From assembly GCF_013184805.1 (NCBI RefSeq), contig NZ_JAATNG010000001.1:1736001-1800000 (forward strand): a stretch of DNA of 64,000 bases. The letters run 5' to 3'. The stretch is from Pseudoruegeria sp. HB172150 (GTDB lineage Bacteria > Pseudomonadota > Alphaproteobacteria > Rhodobacterales > Rhodobacteraceae). The position numbers were made by a program, and so were the translations under genes. Under the pieces are notes generated by a model that had not been told where the DNA came from, ran no database searches, and worked only from the letters and a program-made list of their open reading frames with translations. Positions 54,101-63,534 of this stretch are shown one piece after another (positions within the stretch are counted from its first letter, which is position 1; each line of letters starts with the position of its first letter).

Positions 54101-55216
54101 ATGACGGCAGACATCGCGAACGTCTCGGAGACCCTGTTTCCGAGCTGGGTACCGACACATGTGCGCCATTACGTTGTGCATACGGAATGCGGAGAATCGA
54201 TCCGTGCACTCGCCCGGAATGCCGGCTGTCACGCTTCGACCGTGATGCGCCAGGTCCGCCGCAACGAGACCAGACGCGACGACCCGCTCGTCGACAAGGC
54301 GATCACCCGGTTGGCGGCGGTCGTCCGCCATCCGCCCACCCGCGAGCACGAGGACAGCCAGAACATGAAGATGGACTACCGTATCGAAAGCTGTGAGTTG
54401 CCCGAGGCCGACAGGATCGACGACGAGGCACGTCGGGTGCTGCGCCTGCTCGCAGAACCGGACGCAATACTGGCTGTGGCGCCGGGCATGGAAAAGGCCG
54501 TGGTGGTGCGTGAGATGTCGGACGGGCGTAATGTACGGACTGCGGTGCTGGATGCGGAGATCGCCGAGGCCTTTGCGCTGAAGGACTGGATCGCCGGCAA
54601 GCGCAAAGGGCGGATCGCACGTTACAGGATCTCTCCGGTGGGGCGGTCGGCTCTGAAACGGCTGGAAGCGGAACAGGCTGGAACGAGCGGCGTCTTTTCC
54701 GAGGCGCCGTCGATTTTCGGCGAACAGCACCGCGCTTGCGACACGGAGGGCGACCGCCGCCGCGGGCGGCGGGTGCTATACAACGCCAATGAGAGCCCTC
54801 TGGTGGCGCTTTCGCGACGTCGTGACAAGGAAGGGCACCCGTTTCTGAGCACCGAACTGGTCAGAGCTGGCGAGCGGCTGCGCGAGGACTTTGAACTGGC
54901 GCAGCTAGGGCCGCGGGTGGCACAGAACTGGGATCGGTTTTTGACTGGTACGGATCATGCGTCTTTCCGGTCCGGCACCGAACTCGGCCACGGATCGGAA
55001 GCGGCACGCGACCGGGTTTCGAATGCGCTTAAGGAACTGGGGCCTGGCCTGGGAGATGTTGCGCTACGCTGCTGTTGTTTCCTGGAGGGCATGGAGCAGG
55101 CCGAAAAGCGCATGGGCTGGTCGGCCCGGTCGGGTAAGATCGTCCTGAAAATCGCATTGCAACGGCTGAAGCACCATTATGAGGGACTGGGGAGCGCGGC
55201 GAGCCTGATTGGATGA
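54101..55216 (+). CDS. DUF6456 helix-turn-helix protein
   Basis: A 371-aa protein with an N-terminal HTH-like segment (about 25-60: CGESIRALARNAGCHASTVMRQVRRNE) and a second winged-helix-like part near 100-185, ending in a conserved C-terminal domain (GAERLREDFELAQLGPRVAQNWDRF ... RLKHHYEGLG fragments) of the DUF6456 type. Likely a transcription regulator; the target is not known. Divergent from the DUF6477 gene. Confidence 0.75.
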   Translation: MTADIANVSETLFPSWVPTHVRHYVVHTECGESIRALARNAGCHASTVMRQVRRNETRRDDPLVDKAITRLAAVVRHPPTREHEDSQNMKMDYRIESCELPEADRIDDEARRVLRLLAEPDAILAVAPGMEKAVVVREMSDGRNVRTAVLDAEIAEAFALKDWIAGKRKGRIARYRISPVGRSALKRLEAEQAGTSGVFSEAPSIFGEQHRACDTEGDRRRGRRVLYNANESPLVALSRRRDKEGHPFLSTELVRAGERLREDFELAQLGPRVAQNWDRFLTGTDHASFRSGTELGHGSEAARDRVSNALKELGPGLGDVALRCCCFLEGMEQAEKRMGWSARSGKIVLKIALQRLKHHYEGLGSAASLIG

Positions 55217-55220
55217 TCCG

Positions 55221-55940
55221 TCATGCCGCCGCGACGAGTAGTCCGACGAGGTAGGCGACGAAGGCGCAGAAGCTGCCGACGAGGACGGTTTCGGTGACGG
55301 CGCGCACGATCCCTTCGCCGGAGGTGCAGCCACGAAGCAGACCGAGAAGTGCCAGCGCGCAAAGTGTGCCAACGACGGAGAAGGCGAAGAGCCGCTCGTG
55401 ATCCGGCCAGAGCAGGAACGGCAGGAGCGGAACGACGCCCAGCATCACGAAACTGATGAAGGTCGAAAGACCGGTGGCGGCTGGGTGAACGTCGCTCGGC
55501 GCCTCGACGCCGTGGCGGTGCTGCAGTTGCAGGTCGACCACCAGTTCGGGGCTTTGACGAAGGAGGCCCGCCGCCTGTGACGCGACCGGCGCCGGCAGGC
55601 CATGGCCGCGCAGCAGGGAGGCGAGATCCCGTTCCGTAGCGGCGGGATTGTCGGCGATCTCGGCAAGAGCCTGGCGGCGGAGGGTGCGGTAAAGGCCGCG
55701 CTGCGAGCGGCCGGACAGGAATTCGCCCAGACCCATCGATACAGCATCGGCGAACAAGTTTGCGAAGCCGAAGATCAGGACCGCAAGAATCCCGAGTTCC
55801 ACGGCGCCTTCGGCGCTCGCCCCAGCGAAGCCGGCGACGATGGCGAAGGTAGTAACGATGCCATCATTGCCGCCATAGACCATCGGGCGGAGGTAGATCT
55901 GCGCGCGGTTCAGCGCGCTGGAAGACTCGTGGCTGGCCAT
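55221..55940 (-). CDS. VIT1/CCC1 family metal transporter
   Basis: A 239-aa membrane protein of the VIT/CCC1 family, which moves Fe2+ or Mn2+ out of the cytoplasm. Residues about 20-75 include RPMVYGGNDGIVTTFAIVAGFAG, the family's first helix signature, then ADAVSMGLGEFLSGRSQ, a hydrophilic metal-binding-like loop (about 80-150), and three more helices. The ATG at 55940 has a GGAG site; an upstream TTG is unlikely. It is convergent with the DUF6456 gene (4 bp gap). Confidence 0.9.
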   Translation of the reverse strand: MASHESSSALNRAQIYLRPMVYGGNDGIVTTFAIVAGFAGASAEGAVELGILAVLIFGFANLFADAVSMGLGEFLSGRSQRGLYRTLRRQALAEIADNPAATERDLASLLRGHGLPAPVASQAAGLLRQSPELVVDLQLQHRHGVEAPSDVHPAATGLSTFISFVMLGVVPLLPFLLWPDHERLFAFSVVGTLCALALLGLLRGCTSGEGIVRAVTETVLVGSFCAFVAYLVGLLVAAA

Positions 55941-56072
55941 TCGGCGGGCTCCGCTTCGCAGCGTCAATGCAGCGAATGGAGCCCGAGCGCATGATGAATA
56001 TCAAGGAAAACGCGCGCCGGAGCAGGCAGACTGCAGGCGAAAAATGGGCCGCGGGGAGCGGAGGAGAGACAG

Positions 56073-56252
56073 ATGAACCTTAAAAACCGGCGCCGGGCGC
56101 TGCACGGGCTGGTCGGAGGGCTTGGCGTTACAGCCGCGCTTGGAGGGATCGTTGGTGATTTGTATTCGCCGCGAAATGCATTGGCGGCGGCCTTTGCGAT
56201 CTGGATCGTCGGGGCGACACTGATCAACGTGCTGACCGATCCGCCCTCCTAA
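56073..56252 (+). CDS. 59-residue two-helix membrane protein
   Basis: A short frame with a strong GGAGAG site 5-6 nt before ATG. The product has a basic start (MNLKNRRRALHGL), a first hydrophobic helix (about 13-30), a linker YSPRN, and a second helix (about 36-54), ending TDPPS. It is followed six bases later by a terminator, which supports a real transcription unit. No family recognised. Confidence 0.7.
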   Translation: MNLKNRRRALHGLVGGLGVTAALGGIVGDLYSPRNALAAAFAIWIVGATLINVLTDPPS

Positions 56253-56257
56253 CGAAA

Positions 56258-56287
56258 GGCGCCCGGTTGTCCGGACGCCTTCTTGTT
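56258..56287 (+). terminator. Terminator after the 59-residue gene
   Basis: Stem GGCGCCCGG/CCGGACGCC with one mismatch and loop TTGT, tail TTCTTGTT. It also lies 15 bp from the katA stop on the opposite strand, so it may serve both. Confidence 0.75.
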
Positions 56288-56301
56288 ACATGAGTGGTTG
56301 G

Positions 56302-57810
56302 TCACTCGGCCGCTTCCTGCGGTGTCTTTTCGGTTACCGGTACTGCGTTCGGGTCGTATTTGTCCGGGTCGGCGGCGCGCACCGCATCGCGGACACCTTT
56401 TCCGTAATCCGGGTGCACCTGATCGAAGAGCCGGCACTGGCGCTCGATGATCTCGGCCGGAACGCCGCCCATCGCGGCAGCAACGTTCGAGAACAGCCGC
56501 TGCTTCTGCGCGTCGTCAAAAAGTTCGAACAGCGCGCGGGGCTGACTGAAGTCGTCATTGCCGATGCGGTGGTTGTAGCGGTCGGCGTCGCCGGAGACCT
56601 TTAGAGGCGGTTCCTGAGCTTCCGGAACCTCGCGCGCAGCGCCGGGCACTGAGTTCGGCTCGTAATATGCGTCGGTGGCACCAGTGCGGAGGCCCGCATA
56701 GTTCATCAGGCCGTCCTTGTGGTAGTGGTGCACCGGGCATTTCGGCTGGTTGACCGGCATCTGCTCGTAATGCACGCCCAGACGGTAACGGTGCGCATCA
56801 GCGTAGGAGAAGATCCGCGCTTGCAGCATCTTGTCCGGACTCCACGAGATGCCTGGGACAATGTTGGACGGGCTGAACGCGGCGTATTCGATTTCCTGGA
56901 AGTAGTTTTCCGGGTTCCGGTTCAACTCCAGCACGCCAATGTCGATTGGTGGGTAGTCAGCATGCGGCCAGACCTTTGTGAGGTCGAAGGGGTTGTAAGG
57001 CGTTTTCTCGACGTCCTCTTCAGGCATGATCTGGACCTGCACCTTCCAGCGCGGGAAATTGCCGTCTTCGATCGTGTTATACAGCCGCTCCTGATACCCC
57101 TCGCGGGTCTTGCCTACGACCTTTTCGGCCTCTGCATTGGTGTAGAAGTCGTGACCCTGTTCGGTCTTGAAGTGGAACTTCACCCAGTAACGCTCTCCTT
57201 CCGTGTTCCAGAAGGAATAGGTATGCGAGCCGTAGCCGTTCATGTGCATCGGCGATTGCGGCAGGCCGCGGTCGGACATCAGGATGGTGACCTGGTGCAG
57301 TGACTCCGGGCTCAGCGACCAGAAATCCCACATCGCGGTGGGTGAGCGCAGATTGGTTTTGGGGTGCCGTTTCTGAGTGTGGATGAAATCCGGGAATTTA
57401 TAGGGGTCGCGCACGAAAAAGACAGGGGTGTTGTTGCCCACGAGGTCCCAGTTTCCTTCCTCGGTGTAGAATTTCAGCGCAAAGCCACGGACGTCGCGTT
57501 CGTGGTCGGCTGCGCCCTGTTCCCCGGCCACGGTGGAGAAACGCGCGATCATCGGGGTTTCCGCGCCAGGCTGCAGCGCCTTGGCGCAGGTATACTTCGA
57601 AATATCGCCGGTAATCTTCAGGGTACCGTGAGCGCCCCAGCCCTTGGCGTGGACGGTGCGCTCGGGGATGCGTTCGCGGTTCTGGTGCGCCAGCTTTTCG
57701 AGAAGCTGGTAGTCCTGCATCAATACCGGGCCGCGCGGGCCGGTCGTCATCGAGTTCTGGTTGTCGGGAACCGGCGCACCGGCGGTGGTTGTCATCTTTT
57801 TGTCGGTCAT
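56302..57810 (-). CDS. katA: Monofunctional heme catalase
   Basis: Degrades hydrogen peroxide in the cytoplasm. 502 aa, small-subunit (clade 3 type) catalase. Catalytic H54 ([12 protein letters not shown]), N127 ([10 protein letters not shown]), and the proximal heme tyrosine in [14 protein letters not shown]. Full length without the C-terminal flavodoxin-like domain of large catalases. An OxyR-like site lies about 90 bp upstream. Confidence 0.96.
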   Translation of the reverse strand: MTDKKMTTTAGAPVPDNQNSMTTGPRGPVLMQDYQLLEKLAHQNRERIPERTVHAKGWGAHGTLKITGDISKYTCAKALQPGAETPMIARFSTVAGEQGAADHERDVRGFALKFYTEEGNWDLVGNNTPVFFVRDPYKFPDFIHTQKRHPKTNLRSPTAMWDFWSLSPESLHQVTILMSDRGLPQSPMHMNGYGSHTYSFWNTEGERYWVKFHFKTEQGHDFYTNAEAEKVVGKTREGYQERLYNTIEDGNFPRWKVQVQIMPEEDVEKTPYNPFDLTKVWPHADYPPIDIGVLELNRNPENYFQEIEYAAFSPSNIVPGISWSPDKMLQARIFSYADAHRYRLGVHYEQMPVNQPKCPVHHYHKDGLMNYAGLRTGATDAYYEPNSVPGAAREVPEAQEPPLKVSGDADRYNHRIGNDDFSQPRALFELFDDAQKQRLFSNVAAAMGGVPAEIIERQCRLFDQVHPDYGKGVRDAVRAADPDKYDPNAVPVTEKTPQEAAE

Positions 57811-58138
57811 GGGTGCCTCCGAATGGTGCCTGAGATTGCTGCTTGCTTTTGAAGTAGCGTTGATCCAGCGGCGTCTAGAATAATCAGAGATGAAATTTAG
57901 CTATCGAAGCCATAGTTTTTTCTGATGGACGAAATGGATACGGCCGATGCATAATGGATGTTCCGCCTGTTCAATCTGGCTTCAGATCAGACACTTGGCG
58001 CTGAATCTTTACGCAAACGACATCGGAACGCACCTGCGGCGGGAGTTCATATTCGATGCCAGGAAAGGATCACCGTAGGTGGATTGCCCATTTGCCGCTA
58101 AAGGATAGGCTCGGGCGGTCCGTATCAGGGAGCCCCGA
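57811..58138. other. Divergent promoter region katA / AhpD-like gene
   Basis: 328 bp with no coding frame. It holds the OxyR-like element at 57890-57926 near katA and A+T-rich DNA at 57880-57960. The AhpD-like gene has an AGGGAG ribosome-binding site at 58127. No regulator gene is adjacent. Confidence 0.6.
57890..57926 (-). promoter_or_regulatory. OxyR-like binding site before katA
   Basis: The core CTAT-N7-ATAG (57901-57915) fits the middle of the OxyR consensus ATAG-N7-CTAT-N7-ATAG-N7-CTAT; the flanks read ATGA and TGAT (half matches), giving 12 of 16 positions. It lies 80-116 bp upstream of the katA start, a usual place for OxyR activation. Confidence 0.5.
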
Positions 58139-58618
58139 ATGCCGCATCGTCTCGACTACGCCGCGCTGTCGCCCGAACTATTCAAAAAATATTATGCTTT
58201 CACCAATGCGCTGCTGGACAGTGTCATCCCGGCGCGGATGCGTGAACTGGTGGCGGTGCGGGTGTCGCAGATGAACGGCTGCGCCCATTGCGTCGACCTG
58301 CATGTGCGGCGCGGGCGCCAGAAGGGCGAAAGCGAGATCCGCATGCATCATCTGGCAGTTTGGCGCGAGTCGCCGCTTTTCGATGAAAAGGAACGCGCTG
58401 CGTTGGAATGGACTGAGGCGTTGACGCATCTGGGTACGCATGGCGTTCCGGATACTGTCTATGATGCGGTGCGCGCGGTGCTGACCGACAAGGAAGTCGC
58501 CGACCTGACGTTCGTGGTGATGGGGATCAACGGCTGGAACCGAGCCAGCGTGGCATTCCAGGCGATACCGGGTGAAAGCGATAAGGTGGCGGGGCTGGAA
58601 GACATAACGCTGGATTGA
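58139..58618 (+). CDS. AhpD-like carboxymuconolactone decarboxylase family protein
   Basis: A 159-aa alkylhydroperoxidase AhpD-fold protein with redox cysteines C48 and C51 (MNGCAHCVDLH) and the following histidine. Such proteins reduce peroxides or alkylhydroperoxidase partners. The neighbours katA and peroxiredoxin fit a peroxide-defence role. AGGGAG site 6 nt before the ATG. Confidence 0.9.
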   Translation: MPHRLDYAALSPELFKKYYAFTNALLDSVIPARMRELVAVRVSQMNGCAHCVDLHVRRGRQKGESEIRMHHLAVWRESPLFDEKERAALEWTEALTHLGTHGVPDTVYDAVRAVLTDKEVADLTFVVMGINGWNRASVAFQAIPGESDKVAGLEDITLD

Positions 58619-58625
58619 AACGCGG

Positions 58626-58650
58626 AAGGGCCCGCGATTGGCGGGCCCTT
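58626..58650. terminator. Bidirectional terminator between AhpD-like and peroxiredoxin genes
   Basis: Perfect 10-bp stem AAGGGCCCGC/GCGGGCCCTT with loop GATTG, between convergent genes. U-tracts are weak (TTGTC on plus; TTT within CGCGTTTC on minus), but the stem is strong. Confidence 0.8.
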
Positions 58651-58674
58651 GTCAAATCGTCCGGTGCAAAGAGG

Positions 58675-59223
58675 TCAGGCGGCGGCGCCGGCGGCCTCGG
58701 TGCGCAGGTAGTCGAGCAGATTGTCCGGGCTCGACACGCCGTACGGATCTTCGGGGTGGTTGTCGCAAAGGCCCGGTTCCTCAAACCATGCCTCGACCAC
58801 GCCGTCATTGACCACGGCGGCGTAGCGCCAGGAGCGCATGCCGAAGCCGAGATTGTCCTTGTTCACCAGCATTCCCATGCGGCGGGTGAATTCGCCGGAG
58901 CCGTCCGGGATCACCTTGACGTGCTGGATGCCCTGAGCCTGGGCCCATTTGTTCATGACGAAGCTGTCATTGACGGACATGCAGTAGATCTCGTCGATGC
59001 CGAGTTCCTGGAAGGTCTCGTAATTCTCCTCGAACCCCGGAAGCTGGTAGGTGGAGCAGGTGGGCGTGAAGGCGCCCGGGAGCGAGAACAGGATGACGCG
59101 CTTGCCCTTGAAGTAATCGTCGGTCGACACGTCCTGCCAGCGGTAGGGGTTCGGCCCTTCGATGCTGTCGTCCCGGACACGGGTGCGGAAGGTGATCTGG
59201 GGAAGTTTGTGGCCCGTTTTCAT
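58675..59223 (-). CDS. Peroxiredoxin (Prx5 type)
   Basis: A 182-aa thiol peroxidase with peroxidatic C56 in [17 protein letters not shown], the Prx5-type motif. A second cysteine is seen in EIYCMSVND, and a likely resolving region is near the C-terminus ([16 protein letters not shown]). Reduces hydrogen peroxide and alkyl peroxides in the cytoplasm. Confidence 0.95.
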   Translation of the reverse strand: MKTGHKLPQITFRTRVRDDSIEGPNPYRWQDVSTDDYFKGKRVILFSLPGAFTPTCSTYQLPGFEENYETFQELGIDEIYCMSVNDSFVMNKWAQAQGIQHVKVIPDGSGEFTRRMGMLVNKDNLGFGMRSWRYAAVVNDGVVEAWFEEPGLCDNHPEDPYGVSSPDNLLDYLRTEAAGAAA

Positions 59224-59423
59224 CGGCGCGGCTCCTCGGCTCGGAAGTCAGAATTCTGCGTATGCACAATGAAATACCGGGCCGCATGCTGCATGCGCAA
59301 TACGGGCATGGGGCCGCTTCCCTGACCATTCTGCATACCCGCCATGCGCAGGGTGGCGGCGTGTACTTTATTCATTCGTTTTGCCTGAAAAATGCGCTAG
59401 ATAGGTGCGAGCGAGGAGAGACC

Positions 59424-60374
59424 ATGCGCGATCTGAAGATCCCGGGCCAGCGCCATCCGGAAAAGGCGCACCGCCCCGACAACGCCCAGCCAAAGAAGCC
59501 TGACTGGATCCGGGTAAAGGCGCCCAGCTCCGCCGGATACAAGCAGACCCGCGACATCATGCGCGAGCATCGCCTGACGACCGTCTGCGAGGAAGCGGGC
59601 TGTCCGAACGTGGGCGAGTGCTGGTCGCAGGGCCACGCCACGATGATGATCATGGGTGAGATCTGCACGCGCGGCTGTACCTTCTGTAACGTCGCAACCG
59701 GCCGGCCCGACTCGCTGGACGTGTTCGAACCGGGGCGGGTGGCCGATGCCGTCGCCAAGCTGGGGCTGAACCACGTGGTGATCACTTCGGTAGATCGCGA
59801 CGACGTCGATGACGGCGGGGCCGAACATTTCGCGATGACGATCCGCGCAGTGCGCAAGCGCGCACCCGACACGACTATCGAGATCCTGACGCCGGACTTC
59901 CTGAAATCGAAGCCCGGCTCGCTGGAAACGGTGGTCGAGGCGCGGCCGGACGTCTTCAACCATAACCTCGAGACCGTGCCGGGGCTCTACCCGTCAGTAC
60001 GGCCGGGTGCGCGGTATTTCCATTCGTTGCGGTTGCTGCAGCGCGTAAAGGAACTGGATCCGGCGATGTTCACCAAGTCCGGCATTATGGTTGGCTTGGG
60101 TGAGGACCGGCAGGGCGTACTGCAGGTGATGGATGACATGCGCGCGGCGGATATCGATTTCCTGACCATCGGCCAGTACCTGCAGCCGACGCCGAAGCAC
60201 CACAGGGTAGACCGCTTCGTGACACCGGAGGAATTCGCGGGCTACGAGAAATCCGCATTTGGCAAGGGCTTCCTGATGGTCTCGGCGACGCCGCTGACAC
60301 GGTCCAGCTATCATGCAGGTGACGACTTCGCGCGGCTGCGGAACGCGCGCAACGCAAAACTCGGAATCGCCTGA
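59424..60374 (+). CDS. lipA: Lipoyl synthase
   Basis: Radical SAM enzyme that inserts two sulfurs into octanoyl groups on lipoyl domains. 316 aa. The auxiliary cluster cysteines are C55, C60 and C66 ([12 protein letters not shown]); the radical SAM cysteines are C81, C85 and C88 ([10 protein letters not shown]); the C-terminal serine motif is [10 protein letters not shown]. The ATG at 59424 has a GAGGAGAG site; upstream frame is non-coding. Confidence 0.97.
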   Translation: MRDLKIPGQRHPEKAHRPDNAQPKKPDWIRVKAPSSAGYKQTRDIMREHRLTTVCEEAGCPNVGECWSQGHATMMIMGEICTRGCTFCNVATGRPDSLDVFEPGRVADAVAKLGLNHVVITSVDRDDVDDGGAEHFAMTIRAVRKRAPDTTIEILTPDFLKSKPGSLETVVEARPDVFNHNLETVPGLYPSVRPGARYFHSLRLLQRVKELDPAMFTKSGIMVGLGEDRQGVLQVMDDMRAADIDFLTIGQYLQPTPKHHRVDRFVTPEEFAGYEKSAFGKGFLMVSATPLTRSSYHAGDDFARLRNARNAKLGIA

Positions 60375-60396
60375 CCGGCCTGACGGTCACGCTTGT

Positions 60397-61269
60397 TCAG
60401 AAATTTAGCCCGACGAAGCCGTTGACCACGGTGTCCGCCTCGGTATCCGATGCGACGCCCAGTGACAGGCCGACACGCTCGTTGAAATCGTAGCGTCCGG
60501 CAAGGCCGGCGGTTACATCGGAGCCGTCCAAGGGAAGCTGCACCACGCCTGATAAAGTGACGGCGCCGAAGGCGCGGTAAACGGCGAAGCCCTCGACAAA
60601 GGTCGGCTCGTCATCGGCGCCAGGGGCAAAAAGACCGAGGCCGGCATCCACCTTTGGCCCATGCCATTGCGCCTGCAGCTTGCCGCTGCTGTCGCCGTCA
60701 TCGTTGGACTCGAGCGCTACCGACACGTCCCAGTCGCCGGAGGTGTAGCCAAGACCGACACTGCCGATCACGGTGTCGTGGTTGGAAACGTTGTGGACCG
60801 ATACCGCATAGCTCAGTTGGCCGCTGCGACCATCGAAACGAGCACCCCAGGGCAGGTAGCCGTCATGCATCGGGCCCCAGGTTGCCTCGGACCGTGTGCG
60901 CTCGGCATGGTCGGCAGCGATCGTCGGAAAGCTGCGTTCCAGCGCGGAAACGGCAAAGCTGTCATAGGCCGGATGCGGTACGCCGGCGGAGATGCGGCTG
61001 TTGCCGAAGTCCCAGGTGACGGCGCCGAATGTCTCGTGCGGGCTGTCGGCCTCGTCGGCATAGCCGTAGACTCCTAGCTCCAGCCCCAGCGGGACACGGT
61101 TGAAAGAGAGCCGCAGGTTCAAGTCGCCGGATAGGAACAGGCCCGATTCCGGCAGACGGTCGGCGAAGCCCAATGCGACGCCGCCGGACGTTTCGATCGG
61201 CAGGGAGGATTGCGCCTGTGCCGCTCCGGCGCTGAAAAACGCCGCGGTGATTAGGAAGGCTGCTCGCAC
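60397..61269 (-). CDS. Putative outer-membrane beta-barrel protein
   Basis: A 290-aa protein with a signal peptide (MRAAFLITAAFFSAGAAQA) and an aromatic-ended beta-strand pattern finishing VVNGFVGLNF, the terminal phenylalanine typical of outer-membrane barrels. Porin-like strands include GALTWDFGNSRISAG-like and SVGLGYTSGDWDVSVALE. Specific function unknown; a small hairpin (60371-60388) separates it from the convergent lipA. Confidence 0.75.
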   Translation of the reverse strand: MRAAFLITAAFFSAGAAQAQSSLPIETSGGVALGFADRLPESGLFLSGDLNLRLSFNRVPLGLELGVYGYADEADSPHETFGAVTWDFGNSRISAGVPHPAYDSFAVSALERSFPTIAADHAERTRSEATWGPMHDGYLPWGARFDGRSGQLSYAVSVHNVSNHDTVIGSVGLGYTSGDWDVSVALESNDDGDSSGKLQAQWHGPKVDAGLGLFAPGADDEPTFVEGFAVYRAFGAVTLSGVVQLPLDGSDVTAGLAGRYDFNERVGLSLGVASDTEADTVVNGFVGLNF

Positions 61270-61370
61270 TGCCTCATACCCTTTGAAAGCCGTTGTTCAG
61301 CTTGTTGTTATGAGGGGATAATACCGTAACTTGCTGCGTCCGCAAAGAGCCTTGGCGCAGATGTGATGTG

Positions 61371-62333
61371 TTAGGTTCCTGCGGCGCGTGCGTGGAAAAT
61401 GAAGCCGAGGAAATTCAGCAAAACCTGTGCAGCGAGGATGGCGGTGGCACCCGTCGGGTCATAATCCGGCGCGACCTCGACCAGATCGATGCCGACGATC
61501 TCGTGGGTTCTGGCGGCGTGCTGGAGAAGTTCGAGCACCTCGTAGTAGAGAAAGCCGCCATGGCTGGGCGTGCCGGTGCCGGGGGCGATGGAGGGGCAGA
61601 AGGCGTCGATGTCGATGGTGACGTACAGCTTCGCGCCGGTCGGGATCGAGGCGAGGGCGGCTTTGGTGCCGAGCTTGCGGGCCTTGCGGACAGACAGGAT
61701 GGTGGAGCCCATGGCGCGCGCGTCCTCGTAGCCTTCGCGGGCGGTGGAGGAGACGTTGCGGATGCCGATCTGGGTCAGGCCGGTGACATTGCGCTTCTCG
61801 GCGGCGCGGCGCATCGGGTTGCCGTGGCCGAAGCGGACGCCGTGGCGTTCATCGACGAAATCCAGATGAGCATCGATCTGCAATATATGGAAATCGCCGG
61901 TGTTTTCGAAGGCGTCGATGCAGGGAATGTTGATGGAATGGTCGCCGCCGATGGTGACCGGCAGGGCGCCGGCGGCAAGGATCGCCTCGACCCCCTTGCG
62001 GATGTTGGCGTGGCTCTGGATCGTGTCGGTGTGGACGATGTCGGCATCGCCGATATCGACGATCTTCACATCGGAGCCGAGATAGGTGGCGTCGTCCTCG
62101 TGGTCATAAGCGCCAGCATGGCCGAAGGAGAACAGGGTGGACGCCTCGCGCACGGCCCTCGGGCCGAAGCGGGCGCCGGGCCGATACTGGGTGCCGCCGT
62201 CGAAGGGCGCGCCGAGAATGGCGGCATGGGCATCGATCCGGCTCCAGTCCTCGACGTAAGGACGCTTGCCGAAGGTGGCGATGCCGGTGAAGGGCAGGTT
62301 CAGGCGGCCGGTTAGGTATCCATGGGTGCTCAT
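61371..62333 (-). CDS. speB: Agmatinase/ureohydrolase family protein
   Basis: A 320-aa arginase-fold enzyme. Metal ligands: H132 (IGGDHSINIP), D154/H156/D158 (QIDAHLDFVD), and D241/D243 (TIDIDAFCPSI). The sequence fits agmatinases, which would supply putrescine to the SpeE/SpeD pathway in this window, but guanidinobutyrase or a related guanidine hydrolase is possible. The ATG at 62333 (MSTHGYLTGRLNLPFTGI) is the family start. Confidence 0.85.
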   Translation of the reverse strand: MSTHGYLTGRLNLPFTGIATFGKRPYVEDWSRIDAHAAILGAPFDGGTQYRPGARFGPRAVREASTLFSFGHAGAYDHEDDATYLGSDVKIVDIGDADIVHTDTIQSHANIRKGVEAILAAGALPVTIGGDHSINIPCIDAFENTGDFHILQIDAHLDFVDERHGVRFGHGNPMRRAAEKRNVTGLTQIGIRNVSSTAREGYEDARAMGSTILSVRKARKLGTKAALASIPTGAKLYVTIDIDAFCPSIAPGTGTPSHGGFLYYEVLELLQHAARTHEIVGIDLVEVAPDYDPTGATAILAAQVLLNFLGFIFHARAAGT

Positions 62334-62449
62334 GCGGCGAGGCTTGCCGGGAATGCCGCCTTTCGCAAGGGGCGGTGTGCGGCGAATGGGCGCTTGGCAG
62401 GGCGCGGGCGGCGCGGTAGACGTGAAGCATTCTGGAATTGGAATACGAA

Positions 62450-63412
62450 ATGGCGATACCGGGACGGGTAAATCTGTGGCGCGGCATGCCGCCGGCGGTT
62501 TATCCGCCGATAATGGGGCTGTTCGGTTTGTCGCTGGCATGGCGGCGGGCTGTGAGTGTCTTCGGCCTTCCGGCCGGGATCGCGGACCTGTTGTTGGGTG
62601 CGGTGACTATGGGTTTTATCGTTGTGTTGGTTGCTTACGCGGCGAAGTTTATCACGCGGCCCGCTGTGCTGATCGAGGATCTGAAAGTGCTGCCGGGACG
62701 AACGGGGATGCCCGCGTTGTCGATGTCGGTGATGCTGCTTGCGGGTGGACTGATGCCGCTGGCGCCCGGCTTTGCGAAAGGGTTGCTGCTTGCGGGGCTG
62801 GCCCTGCATGGGGTGATTGCTCTGCTGGTGCTTTATGTCCTGTCGAATAGCCCGACTGAGGGCCGAGTCGTCACACCCGCGTGGCACCTGGCGTTCGTTG
62901 GTTTCATCGTCTCACCGTTGGCAGCGGTGCCGCTGGGTATGACGGCGCTGGCGGAATGGGTGCTGTGGTGCACGATGTTGGCGGCGGCCGCGATTTATGC
63001 AGCGAGCGCAGTGCAACTGATCCGCCGTGCGCCGCCCCCACCTTTGCGGCCGCTGCTGGCGATCCACCTTGCGCCTGTGGCGCTGTTCGGGACCGCGGCG
63101 GCGTTGCTGGGGATGACGTCACTCGCTCTGGTTTTCGCTGGCATAGCCGGGCTTGTACTGACGGCGCTGTTGGTTGGTGTAAGGTATCTTGCGGCGGCGG
63201 GATTCAGCCCGTTCTGGGGCGCCTTCACCTTTCCGCTCGCCGCCTTCGCGGGGCTGATGCTGGCGCTGGCCGGGCAGGGGGCATTGTTTCGGGTGGCCGG
63301 CGGCATCACCCTATTTGGTGCGACACTGCTGATCCCGTGGATCGCAGCAAAGATTCTACAGCTCTGGATCAAGGGCGTTCTGACAGTGAAGTCCAATGCA
63401 GCGATTGCGTAA
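62450..63412 (+). CDS. TehA/SLAC1 (TDT) family channel protein
   Basis: A 320-aa membrane protein with about ten helices of the TDT/SLAC1 anion-channel and C4-dicarboxylate family (PPAVYPPIMGLFGLSLAWR at the start; FSPFWGAFTFPLAAFAGL near the end). Members transport tellurite-related anions, malate or nitrate; substrate here is open. The ATG at 62450 has a GGAA purine stretch; a TTG at 62438 is less likely. Divergent from the agmatinase-like gene. Confidence 0.85.
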   Translation: MAIPGRVNLWRGMPPAVYPPIMGLFGLSLAWRRAVSVFGLPAGIADLLLGAVTMGFIVVLVAYAAKFITRPAVLIEDLKVLPGRTGMPALSMSVMLLAGGLMPLAPGFAKGLLLAGLALHGVIALLVLYVLSNSPTEGRVVTPAWHLAFVGFIVSPLAAVPLGMTALAEWVLWCTMLAAAAIYAASAVQLIRRAPPPPLRPLLAIHLAPVALFGTAAALLGMTSLALVFAGIAGLVLTALLVGVRYLAAAGFSPFWGAFTFPLAAFAGLMLALAGQGALFRVAGGITLFGATLLIPWIAAKILQLWIKGVLTVKSNAAIA

Positions 63413-63534
63413 CTGGGCACGAAACGAAGCCGCCTTCTTGTTCCGGCTGAAAGTTTATTGAGGGACCTAGAGGGCAAAGCCTCCAGCCGGCCGAACCGCA
63501 CGAGACGATTTGAATTCACGACACCAGGCACGGC

